Shown here: piece by piece, positions 1 to 6,581 of the stretch
How the letters are laid out: each line of letters begins with the position of its first letter
How positions within the stretch are numbered: the stretch's first letter is position 1
Assembly (NCBI GenBank): GCA_964607865.1
Contig: CAZSLZ010000047.1
Coordinates: forward strand, 1-19,929
DNA length: 19,929 nt
Direction: 5' to 3'
Origin: CAZSLZ01 sp964607865
Lineage (GTDB): Bacteria; Vulcanimicrobiota; JAJTBE01; CAZSLZ01
The notes under the pieces: model-generated
The model's input: the letters and a program-made list of their open reading frames with translations, nothing else
The model's database searches: none
Told to the model about the DNA's origin: nothing
Position numbers and translations under genes: made by a program

Positions 1-88
1 CACTTATCTTGCGTCTGTGAGCGACTGGATTTTTGCCGGGTAAAAAAAGCTACATGCGAACATTATGTTCCCCAATTCTTAATTGGGG
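1..88 (-). repeat. composite dispersed repeat, copy 1 (modules C and B, cut by window edge)
   Basis: This stretch matches the reverse complement of 5244-5330 with few differences: shared blocks include TTGCGTC-GTGAGCGACTG, ATTTTTGCCGGG and AAAAAAAGCTACAT. It contains a hairpin (CCCCAATT, loop CTT, AATTGGGG) at about 70-88. It lacks the module with the bipartite 'gcatccgcaggatgc' palindrome found in the other two copies. It lies just downstream of the disrupted membrane gene and may continue beyond position 1. No coding potential is seen. Confidence 0.8.
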
Positions 89-94
89 TTGTCT

Positions 95-1021
95 TCAATC
101 TTCAGAATTAATTTCAGTTTCGTCGATTCTAATAAGGTGTTGAAAAATTGTTCTTGCCTGGGAAGCCTGAAAATCCTCTTTATCAATATCAACATCCCAG
201 GAGTTGACAACAAGAAAACCATCTTTACACAGAACATTGGAAGGGCCTGTAATATCGTGAATAACGCTGATATGTTCCTTTATAAGTTCCGGGGATATTT
301 TTGTTTCAATTTCTTTTCCCTCCATATTTTTCAATTTGAAATCTGTAGGGGCAAACTCCTTTTCTTCCATATATTTGCATATATTCTCCCAGAACAGCCC
401 TTCTCTGACCTTGTCGGGGACGATATCCTAGATATTCAGGTATAATATCCAGTTTTTTGAAGCCTTTGTTTTGATGGTAAAATAGTTAAAATTGTGAAAA
501 CCATAAACTGGCATATCCTTTTCCTTATTTTCAACTCTATATTCCAGGTTCAGCCTTCCCCATCCCGCAGGTTTATCATGGACTCTTCCCTTCCACAACC
601 ATTTGGATGATAAAACTGTGATTTTAACATCTTCCCTGGGAGTGGTAAAGAAGAGGTCAGGCCAATGTATATCTTCATTTTTTATGTTTACGAATTCTCC
701 GCCGAAAGAGGATAAAAATTGTTTTCTGTTTATTTTTCTGTTTTTAAGTCCCCTGAAAATATCGGTAAACATCATATAGAAAAAAACCAGTATAAACAGA
801 GCTGCTATATACCCCACAAGAAAGCCTATGCCCCACAGGATATTCATGCCAAAGTAATTTTTGAGATGTCGAAACCCCTGGGGCCCATAGTTTCTGTAGA
901 TATAATATGAGGAGCCTGTCGCCGGCATCAGAAATGCCAGAAGTGCAAGAAAGCAGGCGACAGTAGATGATTCCTCCTGTTGCTTTTTGGAAATAAAAGG
1001 AATGTATTTTTTCATTTTCAT
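95..1021 (-). pseudogene. two-helix membrane protein interrupted by one in-frame TAG
   Basis: I do not recognise this family. The ATG at 1021 opens a 197-codon frame with two predicted membrane helices (about residues 22-40 and 60-86), then a soluble part rich in aromatic and charged residues, ending at a TAG at 428-430. The same frame continues without a break after the TAG: 19 codons reading DIVPDKVREGLFWENICKY, then the 91 codons starting at Met (370) down to TGA at 95. Read through, the protein would be about 308 residues. The bridging residues look like ordinary protein, and a related sequence at 1027-1463 also joins helix-like N-terminal and similar C-terminal parts (WNV...ARAIFEHL here resembles WDV...ARTIFQHL), so I infer one original gene. 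clpC ends in TAG, so TAG is a normal stop here; a nonsense mutation is likelier than recoding. An alternative is two genes, 428-1021 and 95-370. Confidence 0.7.
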
Positions 1022-1026
1022 ATGTT

Positions 1027-1463
1027 TTATACCTGCTTTAACTTTTCATTAAGCTGTTTTTCAATTTCTACTAAATGTTCGAAAATCGCCCTTGCTTCAG
1101 ATACCTGAAAATTATTGTTTTCAGGTTGAACATTCCAGGTGAATAATGTTATCCTTCCTTCGAAGAAATGAGTTTCTTCAAATTTTTTTCTGTTATTTCA
1201 TCTCTTTTTACAATTACAATATAGATAAAATAATAAAAGCAGCAACCAGGGCCAGGCCGATTAAAAAAGGAGGTGACACCCCAGAAAAGGTTGGCTCCAA
1301 AATAATTTCTGACATCAAAAATTCCTTTATATCGGTAGGTTTTATAAACAGAGTAGAAAGAAACCAGAGGGGGTATAAGAAAGAGGAAAATTAAACCAAT
1401 ACAGGTTGTTTTAAATATTGAACCTGTATTTCTTGTGGGTTTGGTTGTCTTGAATTCCCTCAT
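1027..1463 (-). pseudogene. decayed tandem paralogue of the neighbouring membrane gene
   Basis: The ATG at 1463 (12 nt after the SDR stop; a TTG at 1487 is also possible) opens a frame whose first ~60 residues parallel the gene at 95-1021: both have a first helix followed by a Tyr-rich stretch and a conserved NYFG-N-(L/I)-(F/L)-WG block. Past this block the frame turns unlikely (RPGPGCC); the alternate frame reads FLIGLALVAAFIILSIL, a good second helix, then stops. A third frame resumes after 1190 as EGRITLFTWNV...FQVSEARAIFEHLVEIEK and ends at TAA 1027-1029. This tail matches the extreme C-terminus of the neighbour (FQASQARTIFQHLIRID). So a tandem duplicate has suffered frameshifting and loss of the middle of roughly 150-170 codons. 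It probably shares a transcript with the SDR upstream. Confidence 0.7.
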
Positions 1464-1474
1464 TTGGCTTCCCG

Positions 1475-2233
1475 TCAGGCTATGCAATAGCCTCCGTCAA
1501 CGGGTATAGATGCTCCAGTTATGTATGAAGACTCTGGGCCGGCGAGGAAACTTACAACCCGTGACACTTCTCCGGGTTTACCCAGCCTTCCCATGGGAAT
1601 GTGCCGCAGGAGTTTTTTCTCGTAGCCGGGGTCTTTATTCAGCCTGAATTTTTTATACTGTTCGGTTTTTATATAACCGGGAATAATGTTATTTACCCTT
1701 ATTTCCAGTGGAGCAAGCTCCACGGCCAGGGCTCTGGTCAGGGACTGAACTCCGCCCCGCGCTGCCGAGTACCCTGCCCGGCCGGGAATTCCTCTCAACG
1801 CCAGAATAGACGAGATATTGATTATTACCCCTTCTCCCAGTTCTTTCATGTGAGGGATAATGGCCCGTGAGAAAAGATAGTAGGGGGTGAGATTTTCTTC
1901 CAATATTTTATGCCATTGTTCCAGAGAGAGAGCCTGAAACTGTTTTTCGTCGTAGTTGAAGTAACTGTTAACCAGTATGCCCGCCGGCCCTGCCTGTTTC
2001 TTTATCTGGTCAAAAACTTTGGTTACTTCCTTATCGTTATAGTTTTCCAGGGTCAACAGGCTTATTTTATGGTTTTCTTTCTGTGCCTGTTCTATTTTTT
2101 TCTGCAATTCATTATTTTCTTTATTTACCAGGAATATAGTGGCTCCCATTCTGGCCAGTGAAAAAGCGCACTCCAGGCCGATATCCGACCCTGCGCTGTT
2201 AATTACACAAATTTTTTCCGCTAATTCTGACAA
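1475..2233 (-). CDS. short-chain dehydrogenase/reductase-like protein with eroded motifs
   Basis: Classical SDR fold of about 253 residues. I chose TTG at 2233 because AGAGG at 2243-2247 lies 9 nt upstream; the TTG at 2242 overlaps that site. SDR landmarks in order: an N-terminal Rossmann segment, N114 in ENLTPYYLFSRAI, S142 in NISSILALRG, Y155 in GYSAAR, and the C-terminal ASIPVDGGY motif typical of the family. Three hallmarks differ. The TGxxxGxG cofactor loop is INSAGSDIG (residues 11-19), losing two glycines. NNAG is NSYF (89-92). The catalytic Lys of YxxxK is Arg159 (codon CGG). Family knowledge says these bind NAD(P) and donate the active-site proton relay, so activity may be reduced, altered or absent. 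Substrate is unknown. The two disrupted membrane genes follow on the same strand. Confidence 0.85.
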   Translation of the reverse strand: MSELAEKICVINSAGSDIGLECAFSLARMGATIFLVNKENNELQKKIEQAQKENHKISLLTLENYNDKEVTKVFDQIKKQAGPAGILVNSYFNYDEKQFQALSLEQWHKILEENLTPYYLFSRAIIPHMKELGEGVIINISSILALRGIPGRAGYSAARGGVQSLTRALAVELAPLEIRVNNIIPGYIKTEQYKKFRLNKDPGYEKKLLRHIPMGRLGKPGEVSRVVSFLAGPESSYITGASIPVDGGYCIA

Positions 2234-2242
2234 AATAATCAA

Positions 2243-2616
2243 CCTCTTTTTATCTTTTTTTAAATAATTCTATTAAATATTTTTCTTTCCCTGCGAATCT
2301 TCCTGGTAATTATTGAATCTGAAAAGTAAAGATACAGAAGCAACCGTCAATTGCAAGAATACAAAAAGAATAATTAAAGGATCTTCATTTTTTTTACTTA
2401 ATTGTAACAGGGTATTTCAATTTTTCTTTTGCCTGCTGGGTTTTTGTTGTTAAAATTTATGGAAATATCGATTATATTTATTCTTTTGTATAATAGGAAT
2501 AAAATTGAAAGTTGTAGAAACTAATAAGGTGTTTTTTTATTTATAATAAGGTGAAAATAACAGTAAAGATTCAACTTGAAAAAATGTGACATATAATTAA
2601 GGAGGTTAAATCATAA
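2243..2616. other. 374-nt AT-rich intergenic region between divergent SDR and clpC
   Basis: It carries the regulatory sequences of two divergent genes. On the plus side there are three TATAAT hexamers (2489-2494, 2542-2547, 2592-2597), none with a convincing -35 at proper spacing. The sequence TAATAAGGTG occurs twice (2522-2531 and 2544-2553), 22 nt apart. No CtsR-type heptad repeats and no CIRCE inverted repeat were seen, although these commonly control clpC in Firmicutes. The clpC Shine-Dalgarno AAGGAGG is at 2599-2605. A minus-strand frame at about 2273-2418 could encode a short hydrophobic peptide but has no start codon. Confidence 0.6.
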
Positions 2617-5136
2617 ATGTGGGAACCTTTCACAGAGCGAGCTCGTAAATCCATAGTGTTGGCTCAAGAAGAAGCCCAGCGCCTGGGAAACAATTACATA
2701 GGCACCGAGCATCTTTTGTTGGGAATTATCAGCGAAGGGGAATCGGTAGCAGCCAAGGTTCTGGAAAATCTGGGCGTGGGTTTGAAAAAAGTCAGGGGCG
2801 AAGTGGAGGCCATAGTCGGTAAGGGTGGAAAGCCCACCAACCAGGAAATGGTATTCACCCCCAGGGCCAAAAGAGTAATTGAATTGGCTTTTGAGGAAGC
2901 TCGCAATCTTTCACATAACTACATTGGTACCGAGCATTTGCTGCTGGGCCTGGTAAAAGAAGGCGAGGGTGTGGCAGCCAGGGTTCTCTCCAACCTGGGA
3001 GTTGACCCCACTAAAATTCGGACCGAAATAACCAAACTACTGGGAGTGGAAACTTCACCTGCTCCCCCAAAAGAAAGGACAAGAACCCCGACTCTGGATC
3101 AATTCGGCAGAGATCTCACCAAGATGGCTGCCGAGAATAAACTTGATCCGGTTATAGGAAGACATACCGAAATTGAGCGGGTCATTCAGATTCTTTCCCG
3201 CAGAACTAAAAATAACCCCGCATTGCTGGGAGAACCCGGCGTGGGTAAAACCGCAATCGTTGAGGGCCTGTCCCAGCGGATATCCTCCAATGACATACCC
3301 GACCTGTTGAAGGATAAAAGAGTTATTTCTCTGGACCTGGCAGGGCTGGTGGCTGGAACCAAATACCGGGGTGAATTTGAAGAGCGATTGAAAAAAGTGA
3401 TGGACGAAATTCGCCAGGCTGCCGGTGAAATCATCCTGTTTGTTGATGAACTTCACACCATAGTAGGCGCAGGCGCCGCCGAGGGCGCCATCGATGCATC
3501 CAATATACTCAAACCACCTCTTTCCAGAGGAGAACTGCAGTGTATTGGCGCCACAACCCTGGACGAATATCGAAAATATATTGAAAAAGACGCGGCGCTG
3601 GAACGCCGTTTCCAGCCGGTAACCGTGGAAGAACCTGACGTGGAGCAAACCATCGAGATTCTTAAAGGGCTGAGGGACCGTTACGAGGCCCACCATAAGG
3701 TTCAAATTACCGATGAAGCTCTGGTAATGGCGGCAAAATTGGCAGACCGATATATTACCGATCGGTTCCTGCCCGACAAGGCCATCGACATTATGGACGA
3801 ATCCGCTTCCCGGGTCAGGCTCCAGGCCAGTATGCCCCCCCCGAAACTCAGGGAAATGGACGCCAAATTGCGCCAGATCCGCCAGGAAAAAGACGCAGTC
3901 ATTGCCGCTCAGGAATATGAACGGGCAGTTCAATTGCGCGAAAAAGAAGAAAAACTTCGCCGGGAAAAGGAAAAAGACGAGCGGGAATGGGAAGAGAAAA
4001 AAGCAAACCGGGGTACCGAGTTGAACACGGTAACCGAGGAAGATATTGCTCATATAATTTCTACCTGGACCAAGATTCCCGTAAGCAAACTGGCTGAAGA
4101 AGAAAGCCAGAAGCTGTTGAAGATGGAAGATAAGCTTCATGAGCGGATTATCGGCCAGAAAGAAGCTGTGAAATCGATAACCCGGGCAATTCGCAGGGCC
4201 AGGGCCGGTTTAAAGGATCCCAAACGGCCTACCGGATCATTCTTATTCCTTGGGCCCACCGGTGTGGGTAAGACCGAGCTTGCCAAGGCACTGGCAGAGT
4301 TTCTGTTCGATGATGAGGATGCTCTGGTGCGGATTGATATGTCTGAGTATATGGAAAAATTTGCTGTATCCCGTTTGATGGGAGCGCCTCCCGGATATGT
4401 GGGCTTCGAAGAGGGCGGACAGTTGACCGAGGTGGTAAGGAGAAAACCTTACAGCGTGGTATTGCTGGACGAAATCGAGAAGGCTCACCCCGATGTGTTT
4501 AATATTCTGCTCCAGGTACTGGAAGACGGCAGAATTACTGATTCCCAGGGCCGGGTAGTGGACTTCAAGAATACAATTCTGATTATGACTTCAAACATCG
4601 GTGTAAGGGACATTGGCCCCTCCACCGATATAGGTTTCAGAACCGTCAAGGATGAGGGCTCCGAGGAAGTCAAATATCAGAGAATGAAGAAGAAAATTCT
4701 TGATGCCACCAAGAAATTATTTAAGCCCGAATTTGTAAACCGCCTGGATGAACTGATTGTATTCACCAAGCTAGATGAGAAGGAAATTCTGGATATTGTG
4801 GATCTGATGATGTCAAGGGTCAACGAGGAAGTTGAAGCCCAGGAACGCCATATGGAATATACCCAGGATGTAAAGGAACGCCTTGCCAAGGTGGGTTATG
4901 ATCCAACTTACGGTGCCAGGCCCCTCAGAAGAGCGATCCAGCGTATGGTTGAAGATCCTTTGGCTGAGGAATTCATAAGAGGAGTTTTCAAGGAAGGGGA
5001 TACCGTGTTTATGGACATAGACCCCGATGACGAAGAAAAACTCATCTTTTACAAAAAGGGCGAAAAACCACCCAAGAAGAAATCCTCTAAAAAGAAGGAA
5101 GAAAAAGAAGAAAAAAAGCCTGAAAAGGCAAAGTAG
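2617..5136 (+). CDS. clpC: ATP-dependent Clp protease ATP-binding subunit ClpC
   Basis: Hexameric AAA+ unfoldase that feeds substrates to ClpP, involved in proteostasis and stress response in the cytoplasm. 839 residues, slightly longer than usual. Two N-terminal Clp_N repeats (about 1-140, each with a NYIGTEHLLLG block). First AAA+ domain: Walker A GEPGVGKT at 205-212, Walker B ending D277-E278. UVR-type coiled segment near 424-460 (AAQEYERAVQLREKEEKL), which marks ClpC rather than ClpA or ClpB. Second AAA+ domain: Walker A GPTGVGKT at 546-553, Walker B D618-E619. The tripeptide IGF at 672-674 fits the ClpP-docking loop. The C-terminus has an unusual Lys/Glu-rich tail of about 30 residues. 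AAGGAGG lies 11 nt before the ATG. It is monocistronic, with no ctsR, mcsA or mcsB beside it, so regulation differs from Bacillus. Stop codon TAG. Confidence 0.98.
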   Translation: MWEPFTERARKSIVLAQEEAQRLGNNYIGTEHLLLGIISEGESVAAKVLENLGVGLKKVRGEVEAIVGKGGKPTNQEMVFTPRAKRVIELAFEEARNLSHNYIGTEHLLLGLVKEGEGVAARVLSNLGVDPTKIRTEITKLLGVETSPAPPKERTRTPTLDQFGRDLTKMAAENKLDPVIGRHTEIERVIQILSRRTKNNPALLGEPGVGKTAIVEGLSQRISSNDIPDLLKDKRVISLDLAGLVAGTKYRGEFEERLKKVMDEIRQAAGEIILFVDELHTIVGAGAAEGAIDASNILKPPLSRGELQCIGATTLDEYRKYIEKDAALERRFQPVTVEEPDVEQTIEILKGLRDRYEAHHKVQITDEALVMAAKLADRYITDRFLPDKAIDIMDESASRVRLQASMPPPKLREMDAKLRQIRQEKDAVIAAQEYERAVQLREKEEKLRREKEKDEREWEEKKANRGTELNTVTEEDIAHIISTWTKIPVSKLAEEESQKLLKMEDKLHERIIGQKEAVKSITRAIRRARAGLKDPKRPTGSFLFLGPTGVGKTELAKALAEFLFDDEDALVRIDMSEYMEKFAVSRLMGAPPGYVGFEEGGQLTEVVRRKPYSVVLLDEIEKAHPDVFNILLQVLEDGRITDSQGRVVDFKNTILIMTSNIGVRDIGPSTDIGFRTVKDEGSEEVKYQRMKKKILDATKKLFKPEFVNRLDELIVFTKLDEKEILDIVDLMMSRVNEEVEAQERHMEYTQDVKERLAKVGYDPTYGARPLRRAIQRMVEDPLAEEFIRGVFKEGDTVFMDIDPDDEEKLIFYKKGEKPPKKKSSKKKEEKEEKKPEKAK

Positions 5137-5145
5137 TAATAAACT

Positions 5146-5180
5146 AAAGGGGCTGCCCCAAAAGAGCAGCCCTCTTTGTT
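5146..5180 (+). terminator. Rho-independent terminator of clpC
   Basis: Stem GGGCTGC (5150-5156) pairs with GCAGCCC (5166-5172) around a 9-nt loop, followed by TCTTTGTTT. It starts 13 nt after the clpC stop codon. Confidence 0.85.
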
Positions 5181-5204
5181 TGCAGGTTGAATAATTCAAT
5201 TTCC

Positions 5205-5330
5205 GTTATCGCTAGCATCCGCAGGATGCATGGTAATCTCTCCCCATTAAGAATGGGGGAATGTATCGTTCGCAATGTAGCTTTTTTTCCCGGCAAAAAT
5301 TCAGTCGCTCACGGACGCAAGGTAAGTGGG
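5205..5330 (+). repeat. composite dispersed repeat, copy 2 (modules A, B and C)
   Basis: The most complete copy of three. Module A (about 5205-5240) has the palindrome GCATCC-G-C-A-GGATGC flanked by GTTATCGCTA and GGTAATCTC. Module B (about 5241-5260) is a hairpin, CCCCATT-AAG-AATGGGG. Module C (about 5261-5330) contains ATGTAGCTTTTTTTCCCGG, CAAAAATTCAGTCGCTCA and GGACGCAAGGTAAG. Copy 1 has B and C inverted; copy 3 has A and B. Module A resembles the short palindromic repeats of the form GTCATTGCGAG...GCAATCTC known from several bacterial groups; that relation is inferred from pattern only. Confidence 0.85.
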
Positions 5331-5512
5331 TTTTAGAACGGAAACATGAATGGCAAACAGGTTTAAATCTAATAACTTTATCGGAAGACTATTTCAACTT
5401 GTAAATAAAATGAATTTTTTGTTTTTATGTTAAAAAAATGTTTAAAAATTTTAAAAGGTATTAAAATACAAATCTTTAACAATATAAAAAATGTGTATAT
5501 TATAAATAACCA
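5331..5512. other. AT-rich spacer upstream of first pilin gene
   Basis: Strongly AT-rich, with several A and T tracts (for example around 5425-5470) and no plausible coding frame. Apart from possible DNA curvature upstream of the pilin promoter, I see nothing specific in it. Confidence 0.5.
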
Positions 5513-5542
5513 TTGGCTTTTTAAAGGCCAATCTGGTATAAT
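5513..5542 (+). promoter_or_regulatory. sigma-70-type promoter of pilin gene, with overlapping inverted repeat
   Basis: A -35 TTGGCT (5513-5518), 18-nt spacer and a perfect -10 TATAAT (5537-5542). The 19-nt near-palindrome TTGGCTTTTTAAAGGCCAA (5513-5531, 8 of 9 pairs) covers the -35 and half of the spacer, a typical place for a repressor operator. The predicted transcription start is only about 8-10 nt before the start codon. Confidence 0.65.
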
Positions 5543-5557
5543 GATTATAGAGGAAGA

Positions 5558-6001
5558 ATGATGATATACAATAATAAAAAAAATGGAATAACTCTCATTG
5601 AAGTAATGATACTTATATCCGTGGTGGCTATACTAGTTTCTATCATATTTCCTCATATTTCACGGGCAAAAGCTCATGATAAATTGAAAATTTGCATCCA
5701 GAACCAGAAAGATTGCGCAATTGCCCTGGAACAGTTTAAAGCAGACCATGGAGAATATCCTGAAGTTCCCGATGAGAACTCCCAGGTTCTTATACCTCTT
5801 GGATGGACTGGAGTCATTCCCGATTATATAAATGAAAACACCGGGTGTCCTGAAAACCCCGGTGCTACTTATTTATACACAATTACCAGAGAAGATACAA
5901 ATGTGTGGTATCGCCTTAATTGCAACAAGGTTGGCGCTCATGAACCCATCTGCAGTCAGGCAGCTTCTTACTCTAACGGTTTTATTGAATTCTGGGAATA
6001 A
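5558..6001 (+). CDS. type IV pilin-like / GspG-like prepilin
   Basis: A 147-residue prepilin. A short basic leader ends in KKNG; prepilin peptidase would cut after Gly10, leaving mature ITLIEVM with the conserved Glu at position 5. One hydrophobic helix follows (about residues 11-33), then a soluble globular head with five Cys (in ICIQNQKDC, TGCPEN, NCNK and ICSQ). Such proteins are assembled into pili or type II secretion pseudopili across the envelope. The head domain resembles that of the prepilin at 18539-19021: both have a helix ending ISRA, a PDYI block and a Cys-Pro soon after. AGAGGAAG precedes two consecutive ATGs; the second, at 5561, has the better spacing (7 nt). No assembly genes lie nearby, so its partners are elsewhere. 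The stop codon abuts the convergent gene's end. Confidence 0.85.
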   Translation: MMIYNNKKNGITLIEVMILISVVAILVSIIFPHISRAKAHDKLKICIQNQKDCAIALEQFKADHGEYPEVPDENSQVLIPLGWTGVIPDYINENTGCPENPGATYLYTITREDTNVWYRLNCNKVGAHEPICSQAASYSNGFIEFWE

Positions 6002-6517
6002 TTAAAGATGGTAATAAAAAGTTCGCATGCCTTTTTTTTCAGGTGTTATATCCAAAAATAACCGGGACATAACTTCGTTTTCTATTAAATCTTCCACTTT
6101 TTCCTCAAATTCGTCTTCAAAAAGCACAGCTTTGTTAAAATCTATAACGTATATTCCATCGATCAGGCGTTTTATATTTGACGGCATCATATTTGTTTCA
6201 TCAAATTCATCACCGTAAGCTTCTTTTAAAGCCTTGAAAAAAGCCTCAGCTTCTTTCTTCTCTTCCTCTGTCACTTTTTCCCTGTACATTAAGTCTTCTG
6301 CCACATCTTCCACTTCCTGCTCGGGAATGTCTAAGCCTTCTTCAACTCTGCGGTCGGTCCAGGTTATTATCTTGGCAAATTTATAAAGCGCCCTGCCCAG
6401 TTCCTTTTCTTTTTCCACATCTATATCAGGCTCAATTTCTTTTATCTGGGCATATACATCTTCGGCGTTAAGGCCGGTGTTTACCACTATTTGTTCAACA
6501 AAATATTCCTTACTCAT
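6002..6517 (-). CDS. acidic hypothetical cytoplasmic protein
   Basis: Not recognised. I chose ATG at 6517 (171 residues), since AAAAGGGGAG sits 5 nt upstream of it; an upstream ATG at 6535 overlaps that site. The protein is strongly acidic and Lys/Glu-rich, apparently alpha-helical, with no signal peptide or membrane helix. Notable segments are YFVEQIVVNTGLNAEDVYAQ near the N-terminus, a helical run of Glu and Lys in the middle (KVTEEEKKEAEAFFKALKEA), and a Phe/Tyr-rich end (GMRTFYYHL). It converges on the pilin gene with no gap and no visible terminator in between. The downstream neighbour on the same strand begins its own transcript. Confidence 0.75.
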   Translation of the reverse strand: MSKEYFVEQIVVNTGLNAEDVYAQIKEIEPDIDVEKEKELGRALYKFAKIITWTDRRVEEGLDIPEQEVEDVAEDLMYREKVTEEEKKEAEAFFKALKEAYGDEFDETNMMPSNIKRLIDGIYVIDFNKAVLFEDEFEEKVEDLIENEVMSRLFLDITPEKKGMRTFYYHL

Positions 6518-6581
6518 AAATACTCCCCTTTTCATTTTTTTGCTAACTTTAAGTTTTTCTATTTCTGTTTTTTTCCTTTAT

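Noticed and set aside
428..430. Pyrrolysine or other programmed reading of TAG
   Set aside because: No pyl genes or suppressor tRNA in the window, and clpC uses TAG as its stop; nonsense mutation is simpler, although the locus is kept as a finding.
2273..2418. Minus-strand frame encoding a hydrophobic peptide (PLIILFVFLQLTVASVSLLF)
   Set aside because: No ATG, GTG or TTG at its start; the only ATG there is in another frame after an A8 tract. AT-rich DNA easily gives such hydrophobic frames.
3055..4140. Long 361-codon minus-strand open frame
   Set aside because: It lies wholly within clpC on the opposite strand, with low-complexity Phe/Leu content; clpC is unambiguous.
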